Assembly: GCA_964400865.1 (NCBI GenBank) | Contig: CAYNWG010000003.1 | Location: 1 to 54,201, forward strand | From: DAOQVB01 sp964400865 | GTDB lineage: Bacteria; Patescibacteriota; Microgenomatia; UBA1400; PJMF01 | Direction: 5' to 3' | DNA: 54,201 nt | Shown: positions 29,301 through 36,033 of the stretch, in pieces | Layout: each line of letters opens with the position of its first letter | Position numbering within the stretch: the stretch's first letter is position 1 | Position numbers and translations under genes: made by a program | The notes under the pieces: generated by a model | What the model was told of the DNA's origin: nothing | Databases searched by the model: none | What the model saw: only the letters and a program-made list of their open reading frames with translations

Positions 29301-29506
29301 GGGTAGCCATCGCAGTGAAAGAACCCAAGCAAAGTAGGGGTACGCTGAAAGTGATTCCCTCTCCCGCACCAACTCCAGAGATTTCTCAAAATCCAATTCC
29401 TACAGTCACTCCTGGTCCAACTATCACCCCAAGTCCAACCATCACTCCAGACGTAACTGAGGCTCTGAGTCCAAGCGCTACCCTTATTCCAGAACCGTCA
29501 CCCTGA
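20333..29506 (+). CDS. Giant fibre-like secreted adhesin (3057 aa) with phage-tail-fibre and YadA-head-like repeats
   Basis: A signal peptide (LRLLLLCVVAVFGLIFFVQQ, cleavage near VIAA) precedes a beta N-domain (INFQGKVVNKTAGTNIADNN). About eleven GNVGIGTTSP-type phage-fibre repeats spread from residue about 400 to 2110. A block of LGYQAGY/NNIALG-type repeats (about 700-1400) resembles trimeric autotransporter heads. A Gly-rich stretch (about 2196-2476) follows, then a domain starting DYAELYSSHDETLEAGDVVA (about 2487-2620), a helical part, and an H-type-lectin-like beta domain (VTFEKPYEYPPIVTISYKL ... FTWVAIAVKEP, about 2920-3000). A Thr/Pro stalk ends the protein; there is no membrane anchor and no recognisable S74 chaperone triad. 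I infer an exported trimeric fibre for attachment to a host or surface. Confidence 0.9.
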   Translation: MRFLRLLLLCVVAVFGLIFFVQQQPVIAATGILKQINFQGKVVNKTAGTNIADNNYSFTFTIYDAASGGTTLWTETKSVEVKNGIFQTLLGSGTALPASIDFNTDNIYLGINFNSDGEMSPRVRFAAVPQAFNAQKVAGLTVTDTTGTLTIPNGATIAFSGAYTTTFTSTNNSSVTLPTSGTLATLAGTEEFTNKTIGSTGLIFSGASTDVDAASGQGLTFQGRAASSFDTTSGNLSFQVAGTGTTAVVQIGAGGSGNTTPDYLALDVKSDAGDPAGGAEGYIYYNTADNKFRCYQNAGWTDCIGSGGSSNWTVGNGIIYPNNPTLDLFIGGLATSSAKFAFINVNNGTPTASISAGTNGATFLTASGYLSATAKQNLTLGNSVTYNTTGNILLNPNGTGNVGIGTTSPFYKFIVHNSSGGTPFAVSDQSFGSLGTAKAYITSNDTWGTRFLLENTDAGGTTHGLMSYGATNPYAAAGTFAIIVGGSDKFAITNSGNVGVGTNYPSALFDVAGSASISGALAFRGTTDPKINILNGENFGIQTSVGGDAGLTEVLTILNSGNVGIGTTTPGGILHAVGTATTTPLFATTTTMSGTPLTMLDFKFNTVTNLGRIGGVTANSTDTFYIYGTAGRQIALGASSSMTPHLLINTSGNVGIGTTSPVAKLELVGTNDVTQLIVKASSGQSMTNPIIQLQDSSGNTLMDISASGHETTFIGKDAGRNNSGAGLSGGYSNTFIGWQSGYSHNNYSGNTYLGQSSGYYEEDSAGNTFIGAAAGKGTALFTSPSNTIVGNSAGYKMGNSSGMNVFLGNDAGYNVVTGAGNLFLGYQAGYNETGSNKLYIDNSNTSSPLIWGDFSTNVVNFNGNVGIGTTSPDDALDVTGVIDTSEYYQLDNVTILNQVNTGSLLLGTSAGTSIVAGADYNTLLGYNAGYSMNNATSDFNIAIGYNAGYGNTSGSNNIYAGVDAGYYNQTGRYNIFQGYRAGYGTAAYTGSDDNIAVGQSALYSLGSNADYNIALGYQSGYENTTGTYNLYHGYRAGFYNQTGSYNIFQGFRAGYGTAAYTGSDNNIALGNDALFYIGSSTDNNIALGYRAGFYNETGTDNMFQGYEAGMGTSAYTGSDNNIALGESSLYSLGSNADNNIALGYQAGYSNTTGTYNNFQGYQAGYYSQTGQWNIFQGNLAGRGTTAYTGSDNNIALGASALYSLESYADNNIALGYYAGYSNSSGTDNLYFGVGSGQNNQTGTFNIFLGSNAGTGLSVNTGSDNNIAIGREAMNSIGSSADENIAIGFAAGYKNNTATNNISMGSAAGYYNLSGTNNIFLGTSAGMGNFSNYTGSDNNIALGQNALNSIGSSSDNNIALGYQAGYSTTTGDGNIFLGYQAGYSETGSDKLYIDNSNTSSPLIWGDFVTNFVNFNGNVGIGSTAPSQLLDVVGAIRLGAAGANNVLNTTIGGGAPSGYLYWGDRAVCDSTGNCGGGTSNWTVGAGFLHPNNPSLDMFIGGYASASAKFAFLNVNSGIPTASISGNLALAAPTGTDPATKLNIYNGGSFGIQTSVGGDTGLAERLTILNTGNVGIGTTSPGANLEVIGNAKLSSVLALNGAALEAQSAINISLQDVPSYQDSGIKVTASKAGDTFGLWNTLTNSGTSNTTAGVYNTINQNTTSDYYEGVGSLNWLYTANDAYIQYLYGAKTTLSTHATDVGIGYYANSHFSTTGGEQYGLYIDLNNVNSTNYGVYEAGGATNYFAGNVGIGTTTPNGLFHVANTSSGNLRTGGLFQNAGTTAGTSVSLDFSTTSNNINARISAIRTGATYEPTELAFYSSFDGTLSEAVRIDWDGKVGIGTTAPGAKLQIGTAGTTLGTMRLTGNTAGYLQLQPSATAGDWTLTFPANDGDNAQVLTTNGSGVTSWTTVSGGSGANTALSNLASVAINTSLFSDAADTDDLGSTTFEWNSLFLADGSGLTAGGGLFFGTDQDLLLTYDETTSDALVFSDGTNPFLSIKDQGTAADISFNNDSFFISNNGNVGIGTTTPFTKLSVVSADTAISGVTATTAKVGVYGGAGTAAAYGVMGQNNNAAGVAVLAQQDSTGYALYSLGGKNYFSGNVGIGTTVPTEKLTVIGNASISGTLQLAPNVAVDAGTCDASAKGKQYYNGTDNKMYYCNGTAWTVMGAGDVKLETFVANGNYIPTSDTVLTIVEAIGPGGGGGGGGSAATGTATTGGGGGGGGAYTTKTFSYANVTPNVSIVVPTGGVGANGGTNAAGGDGGAASADTSFGSLLVAYKGGGAGNGATGTTYGGGGGGGGSGAAGGNSTNQTGAAGGGPGGAAAAASVDGVGGGGGGTTAAGGNSSWGGGGGAPSRIGGSAGYAGGSSVRGGGAGGAGGSCAASCATTAGGAGGNVPGAVAGGGGTAGSGAGGAGGTGTDNATGIGGDGGGGGASNNTAGGNGGAGGYGGNPGGGGGGGGAAVYSAPNGTGGRGGNGGRGEVRVWSVKGSGADYAELYSSHDETLEAGDVVAIDSTLKAGVKKSTAPYENGLLGIVSTLPGQIVGDVEDEALHIVPIALAGRVPVKVSTENGAIKSGDFLTASSVPGVAMKATSVGLTIGTAIQDYDGPADQIGRVSVFVNTTFTSGLLLKDVLESHGVTIPEAVWRSNTVDYSWYVLATMLEKQQVISQQPTLTETYVDRIVAGLEMIASRLVTREIFTQKLSAQTGNDLEINLATDNKLVVYTAPATINSDATESGRVAALTVDATGKLIVSGNTTTQSLTTQSITFVDPTNASGSATIVMDNQGNAYFAGQVGVGNGSQLAGLEINSGSLGTAGLKLAMLATDDPQVASSSGRVLGVDSEGNVILVDNPRNNENLDPPKIQASQIEGLEVALFNATASGELRINRRSFFTTFVEFVQTVIFRGEVNFLGKTYFAQDMAGTALIVNNEQVVDVTFEKPYEYPPIVTISYKLKEATESAFLNQSSRVAVSDVTEQGFSIVLERPTIRDVEFTWVAIAVKEPKQSRGTLKVIPSPAPTPEISQNPIPTVTPGPTITPSPTITPDVTEALSPSATLIPEPSP
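23090..24480 (+). repeat. Tandem coding super-repeats in the adhesin head region
   Basis: A unit of roughly 165-220 bp recurs about six times, each with ACAGGCTCAGACAACAATAT or a near copy (for example near 23290, 23510, 23680, 23890, 24110 and 24330). The encoded units alternate NIALGxxALYSLGSxADN and YNxFQGYxAGYGTxAYTGSD. The high DNA identity suggests recent expansion or recombination and a source of length variation. Confidence 0.85.
26920..27770 (+). repeat. Gly-rich low-complexity coding segment (GGT/GGA repeats)
   Basis: About 280 codons encode runs of Gly with Ala, Asn, Thr and Ser. The DNA is strongly purine-skewed (GGAGGTGG repeats) and makes long false open frames on both strands. 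Gly-rich segments of this kind occur in phage fibres and cell-surface adhesins. Confidence 0.85.
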
Positions 29507-29508
29507 GT

Positions 29509-32409
29509 TTATTGATCAAACGACATACGCTCGTGATACAGATGAATCAGCCACATTCCCAAATTTACACTGGTTAAAGTCATAAATGGTAGTACCGCCA
29601 CAAAACCAAAGTGGGGAATAAAAACCAACTCCATTAATAAGGCCAGCAGTAAAATCATTTCAAAGAATCCTTCTAACGCAACTTTGAATAAACCTCCAAG
29701 TGCGTGCAATGGATGCAATTTTTCTGATGATTGGTTGAGCCTAATGACATATTGGGTGAAGCCTGTTAATTCCTCTTCTGTAACTCGCTGTTCTAAGGGA
29801 GAGAAACCTTTGGCCGCAATTAGCAGGTGGACCGATGCTTCGCCTAGTTGTAAAGAAAATCTTCCTTGGACATCAGCGGCAAATTGGGTCACAATTTGAT
29901 TGTTTTTACCCAACACAGATATGACTGCATAACCAATTGCTTTGCGTTGTTCATCTACGACAACTCCCTGTAGCGACCAAAGTAAATGGGAATTTTTCAT
30001 ACTCCATAACCGATGCGAAATGACTTTGGGCAAATGCCTAATTGACACATTCATACGAGAAGCCAAGCTCAGATATGCCATACCAATTAAACTACTTAAA
30101 GCTAATAATGACAAAGTGTCGAACAACACTTTTGATGTTCGAATTTCTTTGAAAGATTCAGCGAAGTTAATTAGTTTGAAGTTAATTGCTTCGTAGTAAT
30201 ACTTAATCATTTCCAAAATGTTCCAGCCGGATGAGCTTAATTCTATGGTGGGATACAGCGAACGAGTGACACCGCCGATGGTAAAATCATGAGCAGTTGA
30301 GTGATACCCAAAGGCAGAAATTTCTGCCCGATACTCACCTGCTGGTAAGACAACTGCAAATTGACCTGAGCTCAGAGAGTAAAGTGGATTAGTTGCCAAG
30401 AAAGCTGGGGCGGGTAATAGAACATACCTTTTTGAATTTGGATCAAACCTATAGAGCAGTAAAGTTGCGTGCTCAATCGGTTCGCGCGTTTCTGCAGATC
30501 GTACTAAAAGTGGTGAACCAACAATCAAGGAAAATAAGGGTATTTGTTTGAGATTACCAAAGGAATCCTCAAGTTGCAAAATTATGAATTGTTCCTCACT
30601 AGGCATACCAGTGAATAGCTTGCCATTAAATGTTCGAGGTTTTGTTTCTGTTAGAGTAATGGGAAGCTGCTGCACTGCTCCATCTGAAAAATCATTTTGT
30701 CCTCTTATCATCAGTTTTGCCTGAGTGAGGGGAAAATCGGAGGCAAAAGTAAGACTCACTTCATAATCAGTTTGTTGTGGAATTACCAGCGGGTACCGAT
30801 CCAATTGGTCAGATTGATTATACAAAACGATCCCCCTTGATGTGACTACAGTTACAAATTGAGCATCTCCTAACTCAAGTTTCGTTTGAGCCGTAGTCGC
30901 CTGATAGAGGTTTGATTTGATAACCGTACCAGTATCATCAAGCGTCTCAGCTCTAAAATAATAGGTTGTAGCGGGTAGTAGACCTGGTAATACAAGACTG
31001 TGGAGAAACTGAGCAGTTGGAGAAGTAATCTGTACTGATACATCGTTTACAGTAGTGCCATAAAACAGCTTAATTGATTTGGCTTGTGAAAGTAAGATAT
31101 CAAGTGATATTGAATCATGACTGATTTGGGTGGTGGTAATGGAGCGAAATTTTACTGCAGAGACTGTGGGTATCGGTGAAAGAGTTGGTACGGTCGTACC
31201 AGTCGCATTTGTTGCTCCACACCTGTCATCTTGAGGATTAAGACGTATTCGACATCTCTGTTCAGCTAAATAACAATAATTTGTGTCGCACTCAGTGTCA
31301 GTAGCGCAACTCAAATTGCAGGCTTTTTTTGAACTTGGCTGCGGTGTACTAGTGGGTTGCGGTGAACTGGTAGGAATCAGTGCAGTAGTGGGGGTTGCCG
31401 TTGGTGACGGAGTGGGAGTAGTAAATTGATACTGATGAGTGATTGTGGAATCCGGTGTTGAAACTGGAGCAGTAATTCGAGCCGAGACGGGCACGTTTAC
31501 CAGTGTTGTGCCGGTATCAATAGCAGTTGCCTGTAATTGAAAAGTGACTGTTTGATTCTGCGTAGAAGCAGGAAAAGTGGAAATCGTCCAAGTAATCGTG
31601 CGATTAATGGTATCAATGACAGGATCAGTGGCACCATACGCTTGACTGGCGCTACCATCAACATACGAAAAAACTGGGACCGTTGGGGTACCACTCCCTT
31701 CCAATGTACCCAATGACCATTCAAATTGTAATGTGAGTGGAGTTGGATCAACGTAGTCAGAACCATAGGTAATGGTGTATGACAGAATGTTGTTTGGAGT
31801 AACACTACCGGTATGGCTTGTGGTCACGACGGCAGAAAAATCTTGTGCTATCGGGCCCACTCTGGCAGTAAAAACAATTTGATCATTGGCAATGACTGGT
31901 ACGCCAATATCTTGATCGCTGGAGGGTGTGCCGGCTACAAGCGTAGCAACATTCCAAACGTAATTGAGATCGTTGCCGGGGGCGGGATTGCTGGCAATCC
32001 CGCCCGTTATGTAGAATCCATAAGTTACTCCGTTAGTTAAGTCGCTGGCTGGGAATGTCACTGAGTTGCCCACTACAGATTGCGCTGTGGCAATACCAGG
32101 TACTGTGGTAACACCTGCAGGTAAATTAGAAGTGGAAACGGTATAGTCAGTAGCCACAGCGCTTACATTCCATGCCTGCCCCGCCGTCACTTGTATTCCA
32201 TTTTCAACCACACTCTCGGTTGTCCTGAACTGGACCAAAATAGCCCCTGGGTTAGTGTTAGCTTTTTGTCGTTCCAGCTTAATGCTCGCTACTGTAAGGT
32301 CAGCAGCTTGAACCAAATCTACCTTGAACAGAGTAATCATCGATATGAAAAAAAACAATCCAAAAACCAAACAAACAAACACGGCAGGTAAGTGTCGTTT
32401 AAAAAACAT
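29509..32409 (-). CDS. Large membrane-anchored surface protein with FN3 and carboxypeptidase-regulatory-like domains
   Basis: The 966-residue protein has a signal helix (FVCLVFGLFFFISMITLF) and a module (about 38-195; KANTNPGAILVQFRTT, YTVSTSNLPAGVTTVPGIA, TYGFYITGG) homologous to the 351-aa protein. A DUF11-like beta region (about 195-335), a Thr/Pro linker and a Cys-rich knot (CNLSCATDTECDTNYCYL) follow. Then come an FN3 domain (about 420-505), a beta domain, a carboxypeptidase-regulatory-like domain (PLLVRSAETREPIEHATLLL), a membrane helix, a second regulatory-like domain (LQGVVVDEQRKAIGYAVISV) probably in the cytoplasm, and two C-terminal helices. It converges on the giant adhesin with a 2-bp gap. 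A GGAAG Shine-Dalgarno precedes the ATG. A docking or assembly role for the surface fibres is inference. Confidence 0.88.
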   Translation of the reverse strand: MFFKRHLPAVFVCLVFGLFFFISMITLFKVDLVQAADLTVASIKLERQKANTNPGAILVQFRTTESVVENGIQVTAGQAWNVSAVATDYTVSTSNLPAGVTTVPGIATAQSVVGNSVTFPASDLTNGVTYGFYITGGIASNPAPGNDLNYVWNVATLVAGTPSSDQDIGVPVIANDQIVFTARVGPIAQDFSAVVTTSHTGSVTPNNILSYTITYGSDYVDPTPLTLQFEWSLGTLEGSGTPTVPVFSYVDGSASQAYGATDPVIDTINRTITWTISTFPASTQNQTVTFQLQATAIDTGTTLVNVPVSARITAPVSTPDSTITHQYQFTTPTPSPTATPTTALIPTSSPQPTSTPQPSSKKACNLSCATDTECDTNYCYLAEQRCRIRLNPQDDRCGATNATGTTVPTLSPIPTVSAVKFRSITTTQISHDSISLDILLSQAKSIKLFYGTTVNDVSVQITSPTAQFLHSLVLPGLLPATTYYFRAETLDDTGTVIKSNLYQATTAQTKLELGDAQFVTVVTSRGIVLYNQSDQLDRYPLVIPQQTDYEVSLTFASDFPLTQAKLMIRGQNDFSDGAVQQLPITLTETKPRTFNGKLFTGMPSEEQFIILQLEDSFGNLKQIPLFSLIVGSPLLVRSAETREPIEHATLLLYRFDPNSKRYVLLPAPAFLATNPLYSLSSGQFAVVLPAGEYRAEISAFGYHSTAHDFTIGGVTRSLYPTIELSSSGWNILEMIKYYYEAINFKLINFAESFKEIRTSKVLFDTLSLLALSSLIGMAYLSLASRMNVSIRHLPKVISHRLWSMKNSHLLWSLQGVVVDEQRKAIGYAVISVLGKNNQIVTQFAADVQGRFSLQLGEASVHLLIAAKGFSPLEQRVTEEELTGFTQYVIRLNQSSEKLHPLHALGGLFKVALEGFFEMILLLALLMELVFIPHFGFVAVLPFMTLTSVNLGMWLIHLYHERMSFDQ

Positions 32410-32560
32410 AATGATACTTCCATCATGACAGAAACATGCCTAAGACTCAATTAATAACTACAAACTGTCGTATTCCACGAGCCCGCGCCAGCTGGCTGTT
32501 TTTTTGCATAGTCCGTAGCAATTTGAAATAGTGGATCTAAATAAGCCTATCACTCGTTGA

Positions 32561-33112
32561 TCATGCAGTACGTGGTCGACGTACTCTCACCCGCTTGTCT
32601 CTGTTGGAAAGTATGCGTTTAAATATCTGGTCGCTTCCATCTATATAAAATACCTCTCCGGGTACAATGTTAGGAATAACTACATCATTTTCATCGACAT
32701 AGACAAACTGATTTTCCTCGTTACTAAGAATACGAAACCCACATTTTTGGTAATAAGGAATTATGTCAGTCTCACAAAAGCCGAGAAGCGTTCTGCCTTT
32801 TTCTTTGGCATACTTCTGAATTTCTGTAAGTACTCGCACTCCATATCCTCGTCCTTTTTGGGTTGCAATGACCGTTGAAACAAAAAGAACTAATACTGAT
32901 TCGTGACGAAATTTCAACGGCAATTCTTCTAGCAATGCAAATGCCAACAAATTATCACCGACTTTTAAAAGAAAATAGAAAGAATCTTGATCTTCATTTG
33001 AAGAAATTGAATTGCTTGGAATATCTACACCAAATTCTTGAGATCGAAACTTGTTAATTACCCTAAAATCATTTTTAGACAATTCATTTGAAGATACTAT
33101 TTTTAATTCCAT
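32561..33112 (-). CDS. GNAT family N-acetyltransferase
   Basis: The 183-residue protein has the GNAT fold signature: a beta-4 strand (VLVLFVSTVIATQ), the acetyl-CoA loop KGRGYGVRVLTEIQKYAKE and the C-terminal DIIPYYQKCGFRIL. Substrate unknown. It has an additional basic C-terminus (RDKRVRVRRPRT) not typical of the core. A GATACT -10 ends 7 nt before the ATG, consistent with a leaderless start. Confidence 0.9.
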   Translation of the reverse strand: MELKIVSSNELSKNDFRVINKFRSQEFGVDIPSNSISSNEDQDSFYFLLKVGDNLLAFALLEELPLKFRHESVLVLFVSTVIATQKGRGYGVRVLTEIQKYAKEKGRTLLGFCETDIIPYYQKCGFRILSNEENQFVYVDENDVVIPNIVPGEVFYIDGSDQIFKRILSNRDKRVRVRRPRTA

Positions 33113-33207
33113 TATCAGTAGTATCTACGGATTATGTAGCGTAATCAATCCCAGCAATAAGATAGAAAATACTTCACGACTTTGATTGATGAATTTGTAA
33201 CAAACAG

Positions 33208-33678
33208 TTAATAGCGTACTTTTTTCGCTCTCCCCGATCGTTTTTTATTCATGGCCATTTTATTCTTGCGCCGCTTTCTTCTTTCTCTTAACTGACGTTT
33301 CCTTTCGGCTTTGCTCTTTCTATTTTCTTCTCCAGAGCTCATTCCTCTACTCTTGTAAGTTCGCACTTGTGCAGCTGCCACTTCCATAGGATCAAGGTCA
33401 AATAGTGCCCAAGCTATAAATCCAATATCTTTGGGGCTCCATCTATGCTGATCTTCATTAGCCTTTGCATGACAATTCTTACAAAGATATGCCTCATTCT
33501 CTAGGCTTTTGATGATATGAGGGGCCAACATGGGATTCTGGGAACTCAAGTAAGCACCCACTAAATGATGTATTTCTCCGTTTGTTACATGTTTTCCACA
33601 CATTTCACAACAGCTTTCAACACCATCTCTTCTCTCTCGTTTTAGCTCTGATGAAAATTTGTATGGACCTCTACTCAT
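33208..33678 (-). CDS. HNH endonuclease-like protein with basic C-terminus
   Basis: The 156-residue protein has a zinc-finger HNH core: CEMCGKHVTNGEIHHL followed by NEAYLCKNCHAKAN, giving CxxC, the HH pair and CxxCH. The last 50 residues are extremely basic (RKRQLRERRKRRKNKMAMNK), suitable for nucleic-acid binding. HNH proteins cut DNA or act in repair and restriction; no partner methylase is nearby, so the role is open. Confidence 0.8.
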   Translation of the reverse strand: MSRGPYKFSSELKRERRDGVESCCEMCGKHVTNGEIHHLVGAYLSSQNPMLAPHIIKSLENEAYLCKNCHAKANEDQHRWSPKDIGFIAWALFDLDPMEVAAAQVRTYKSRGMSSGEENRKSKAERKRQLRERRKRRKNKMAMNKKRSGRAKKVRY

Positions 33679-33790
33679 AATGACGACATCTTTTCTCGCG
33701 TTTCTGCGGTTTTTTCACTAAAAATCCAATAGCCGCAATACTATCAGAATATGTCAGTATGAAAATAGGGAAAAATAGTTTAAACCAAAA

Positions 33791-34987
33791 CTACATCACA
33801 AACGTAAGCGCTTTGCCCATCTTGCCAGCACGACCAGTTCGACCAATGCGGTGCACGTAGTCATCATAGGATTGGGGCTCATCGTAGTTGATTACGTGGG
33901 TGACATCGTCGATATCGATGCCGCGCGCGGCCACATCAGTAGCGAGTAAAGCTTGCACGTGTCCTCGTTTGAATGCATCCAGAGATCGTTGGCGCGCGTT
34001 TTGGTTTTTATTTCCATGGATTGAGGTTACCCTCACTCCAAGCCTGGACAATGTCATTTCCAACTTATTGATTCCGTGTTTGGTTCTGCCAAATACCAAC
34101 ACTTTTTTGAAATCAGTTTGCAGTAATAATCCATGCAAAATATCAATCTTATTTTGTCCAGGTAATAATTTAATGACATCCTGTTCAATGTGGTCATTAA
34201 ATTCCTGCTTACTCACCTGAATCATAACTGGATTGGTTAACAACTTACGCGCAATGGCATCTGTATCGGCATTGATCGTAGCGCTAAAGAAGGCGGCGTG
34301 ACGAACAACGGGCAATTGAGCAATTAAAAATTGAATTGCTTGTCTAAACCCTATATCGAGCATTCGGTCAACCTCATCGAGCACGATATTGGTAAACAGT
34401 GCGGTTTTGAATGCCTTTCTGTCAATTAAATCCTTGATTCTACCGGGAGTACCGATGACAAAATGAGGATTTTTCTTGAGCTGGCGGATTTGTGTATCTA
34501 GGTTGGTACCACCAATACAGACACAAACGCCAATCGGCAAGCGATTGGCGAACGCTCTAAATTCGTCAGTGATTTGGAGCGCCAACTCGCGAGTTGGCGC
34601 CAATATCAAAACTCCCTGATTGGGATCTTGCAAAACTTTATGCAGTAGTGGTAATAAAAATGCGGCTGTTTTGCCAGTGCCAGTATTGGCAATGCCAATT
34701 ACATCTTTTCCTTGCATTAATTCAGGAATTGCCTGATCTTGAATCGGCGTTGGCAGTGTATACCCATGCTGTTGAATGTTTGCCAGTAACTGACTGTCCA
34801 AACCAAAGTCACTAAACGTGTTGAGTGCTTGGTAAGGCTCTTCTAGCTCTGGTTTTTGTGCAGCTTGCACATAGCGAGAAGGCGCAATATATGCACCCAT
34901 ATTTCTACGAGGTTGAACTGGTCCGCGTCGGCGTGATCCGCCAAATGAACCATATGAACGGGGTCTACCCCCATACATTTGAGACAT
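33791..34987 (-). CDS. DEAD-box-type ATP-dependent RNA helicase (RhlE-like)
   Basis: The 398-residue protein has an Arg/Gly-rich N-terminus (about 1-30), then a Q motif (FSDFGLDSQLLANIQQHGY), motif I ANTGTGKTAAF, Ia PTRELALQ, II LDEVDRMLD, III SAT, V ATDVAARGID and VI HRIGRTGRAG. Motif II reads DEVD, not DEAD. It unwinds RNA duplexes in ribosome assembly or mRNA turnover. The protein ends soon after motif VI, so it lacks the usual tail. AAAAGGAAG precedes the ATG as a Shine-Dalgarno. Confidence 0.95.
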   Translation of the reverse strand: MSQMYGGRPRSYGSFGGSRRRGPVQPRRNMGAYIAPSRYVQAAQKPELEEPYQALNTFSDFGLDSQLLANIQQHGYTLPTPIQDQAIPELMQGKDVIGIANTGTGKTAAFLLPLLHKVLQDPNQGVLILAPTRELALQITDEFRAFANRLPIGVCVCIGGTNLDTQIRQLKKNPHFVIGTPGRIKDLIDRKAFKTALFTNIVLDEVDRMLDIGFRQAIQFLIAQLPVVRHAAFFSATINADTDAIARKLLTNPVMIQVSKQEFNDHIEQDVIKLLPGQNKIDILHGLLLQTDFKKVLVFGRTKHGINKLEMTLSRLGVRVTSIHGNKNQNARQRSLDAFKRGHVQALLATDVAARGIDIDDVTHVINYDEPQSYDDYVHRIGRTGRAGKMGKALTFVM

Positions 34988-35089
34988 AGTCTTCCTTTTA
35001 TATTTCAGCGGAGAGAATCACATTATTCACCATCAGGAGAATTTCAAACCGAGATCAAATAGTATAGCGTAAAAGTCCTATAAGTCAAG

Positions 35090-35263
35090 CTAGTGCATTG
35101 GAGCGAAAAGACCTGGATCTTGTTGGATGCAGCGAGCAAAGGCTTGGATTTTTAACTGATTATACGGATATATGAGGGGATGATCAACTTTGCACCAATT
35201 ATCTCTGATTTTCCGCCTGACTCTCACATTGCATAAGTGTAATCGCTCAAAAAAGTACGTCAC
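35090..35263 (-). CDS. Possible small ORF, 57 aa, downstream of hypothetical gene
   Basis: A GTG at 35263, nine bases after the stop of the upstream gene, opens a 57-residue frame (MTYFFERLHL ... FARCIQQDPGLFAPMH). The composition is protein-like and basic, with three cysteines. No Shine-Dalgarno is evident. It may be a small gene or the remnant of a decayed one in an otherwise empty 280-bp gap. Confidence 0.3.
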   Translation of the reverse strand: MTYFFERLHLCNVRVRRKIRDNWCKVDHPLIYPYNQLKIQAFARCIQQDPGLFAPMH

Positions 35264-35271
35264 TGACAAAG

Positions 35272-35919
35272 TTATTGCGCCATTACTTGCCTCAACAAAC
35301 CACTGGTTACAAAAGCCTCAGTTTTTTCCTGCCAAGTAAAGGGATGGCTAGCTAGCTTATCCATAAACGAGGCATTGTCACTTACGGCAAGAATTTTAAA
35401 TAGATCTCCTGGAAGATCACTGGAACACCAGGAGTTTCGCACCTTATCCAAAACAGGATTTGTAAATATCTGCGGTCCACAGATTGCCCGTATGATAAAC
35501 ATGCAAGCAGGATCCAAACCATCAAACCACGAATCTCCACTCAGTAATGTCTCTGCAGTAATGCTATCTTTGTGAGCTCTTACGCACTCCACAAACTTAG
35601 TAATTACTTGTTTAGTCATTTCTGCGAGTTGATCCCTATCCCAAATTCGTCTAGCTTCACGATCATGATCGCCGTTTATCGTAGCTAATTCTTGAAGAGC
35701 TCGGGCACCTTGCTCTACTCTGTTAACTCCAGTCTCCTCAGTGCGAGCAGTCACAGCCCCCTCACCTATTCCCCCACTTCCTGAAATAGTAGCCTGTTTG
35801 GCTACAAAATCTCTTAGAAGCGAATCCAGCTTCGCTGAGAGCGTTTGGTTACCTCCCAATCGATCCTTTCCTGGTTGTCCACCTCCAGATAACTCATCTG
35901 CTGGGTGCTCATGTACCAT
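35272..35919 (-). CDS. Hypothetical cytoplasmic protein
   Basis: From ATG 35919, preceded by AAAGGA, the product is 215 residues. A longer ATG at 35979 overlaps the -35 element and is rejected. The protein has a low-complexity Gly-rich N-terminus and a helical remainder (AEMTKQVITKFVECVRAHKD, FTWQEKTEAFVTSGLLRQVM) with several cysteines. No signal, membrane segment or family recognised. Confidence 0.75.
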   Translation of the reverse strand: MVHEHPADELSGGGQPGKDRLGGNQTLSAKLDSLLRDFVAKQATISGSGGIGEGAVTARTEETGVNRVEQGARALQELATINGDHDREARRIWDRDQLAEMTKQVITKFVECVRAHKDSITAETLLSGDSWFDGLDPACMFIIRAICGPQIFTNPVLDKVRNSWCSSDLPGDLFKILAVSDNASFMDKLASHPFTWQEKTEAFVTSGLLRQVMAQ

Positions 35920-35949
35920 ATATTCCTTTGTTCTTAATACTCTCTCTGT

Positions 35950-35979
35950 ACTATATGGAATAATCACTATGAGTGTCAA
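35950..35979 (-). promoter_or_regulatory. Sigma-70-like promoter
   Basis: On the minus strand TTGACA (35979-35974) and TATAGT (35955-35950) are separated by 18 bp. A leader of about 24 nt carrying AAAGGA leads to the ATG at 35919. Confidence 0.75.
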
Positions 35980-36033
35980 GTTGCTGATAGCCAGAAATTA
36001 CCTCAACAACTTCCTGATGATTGGATAATTAAT

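Noticed and set aside
29504..29506. TGA recoded as glycine (SR1/Gracilibacteria code)
   Set aside because: TGA ends the giant adhesin and several other genes cleanly, with overlaps of the ATGA type, so it acts as a stop.
35920..35979. Upstream ATG extending the hypothetical gene by 20 codons
   Set aside because: This ATG overlaps the -35 element and the -10 lies inside the extension, so it could not be in the mRNA.
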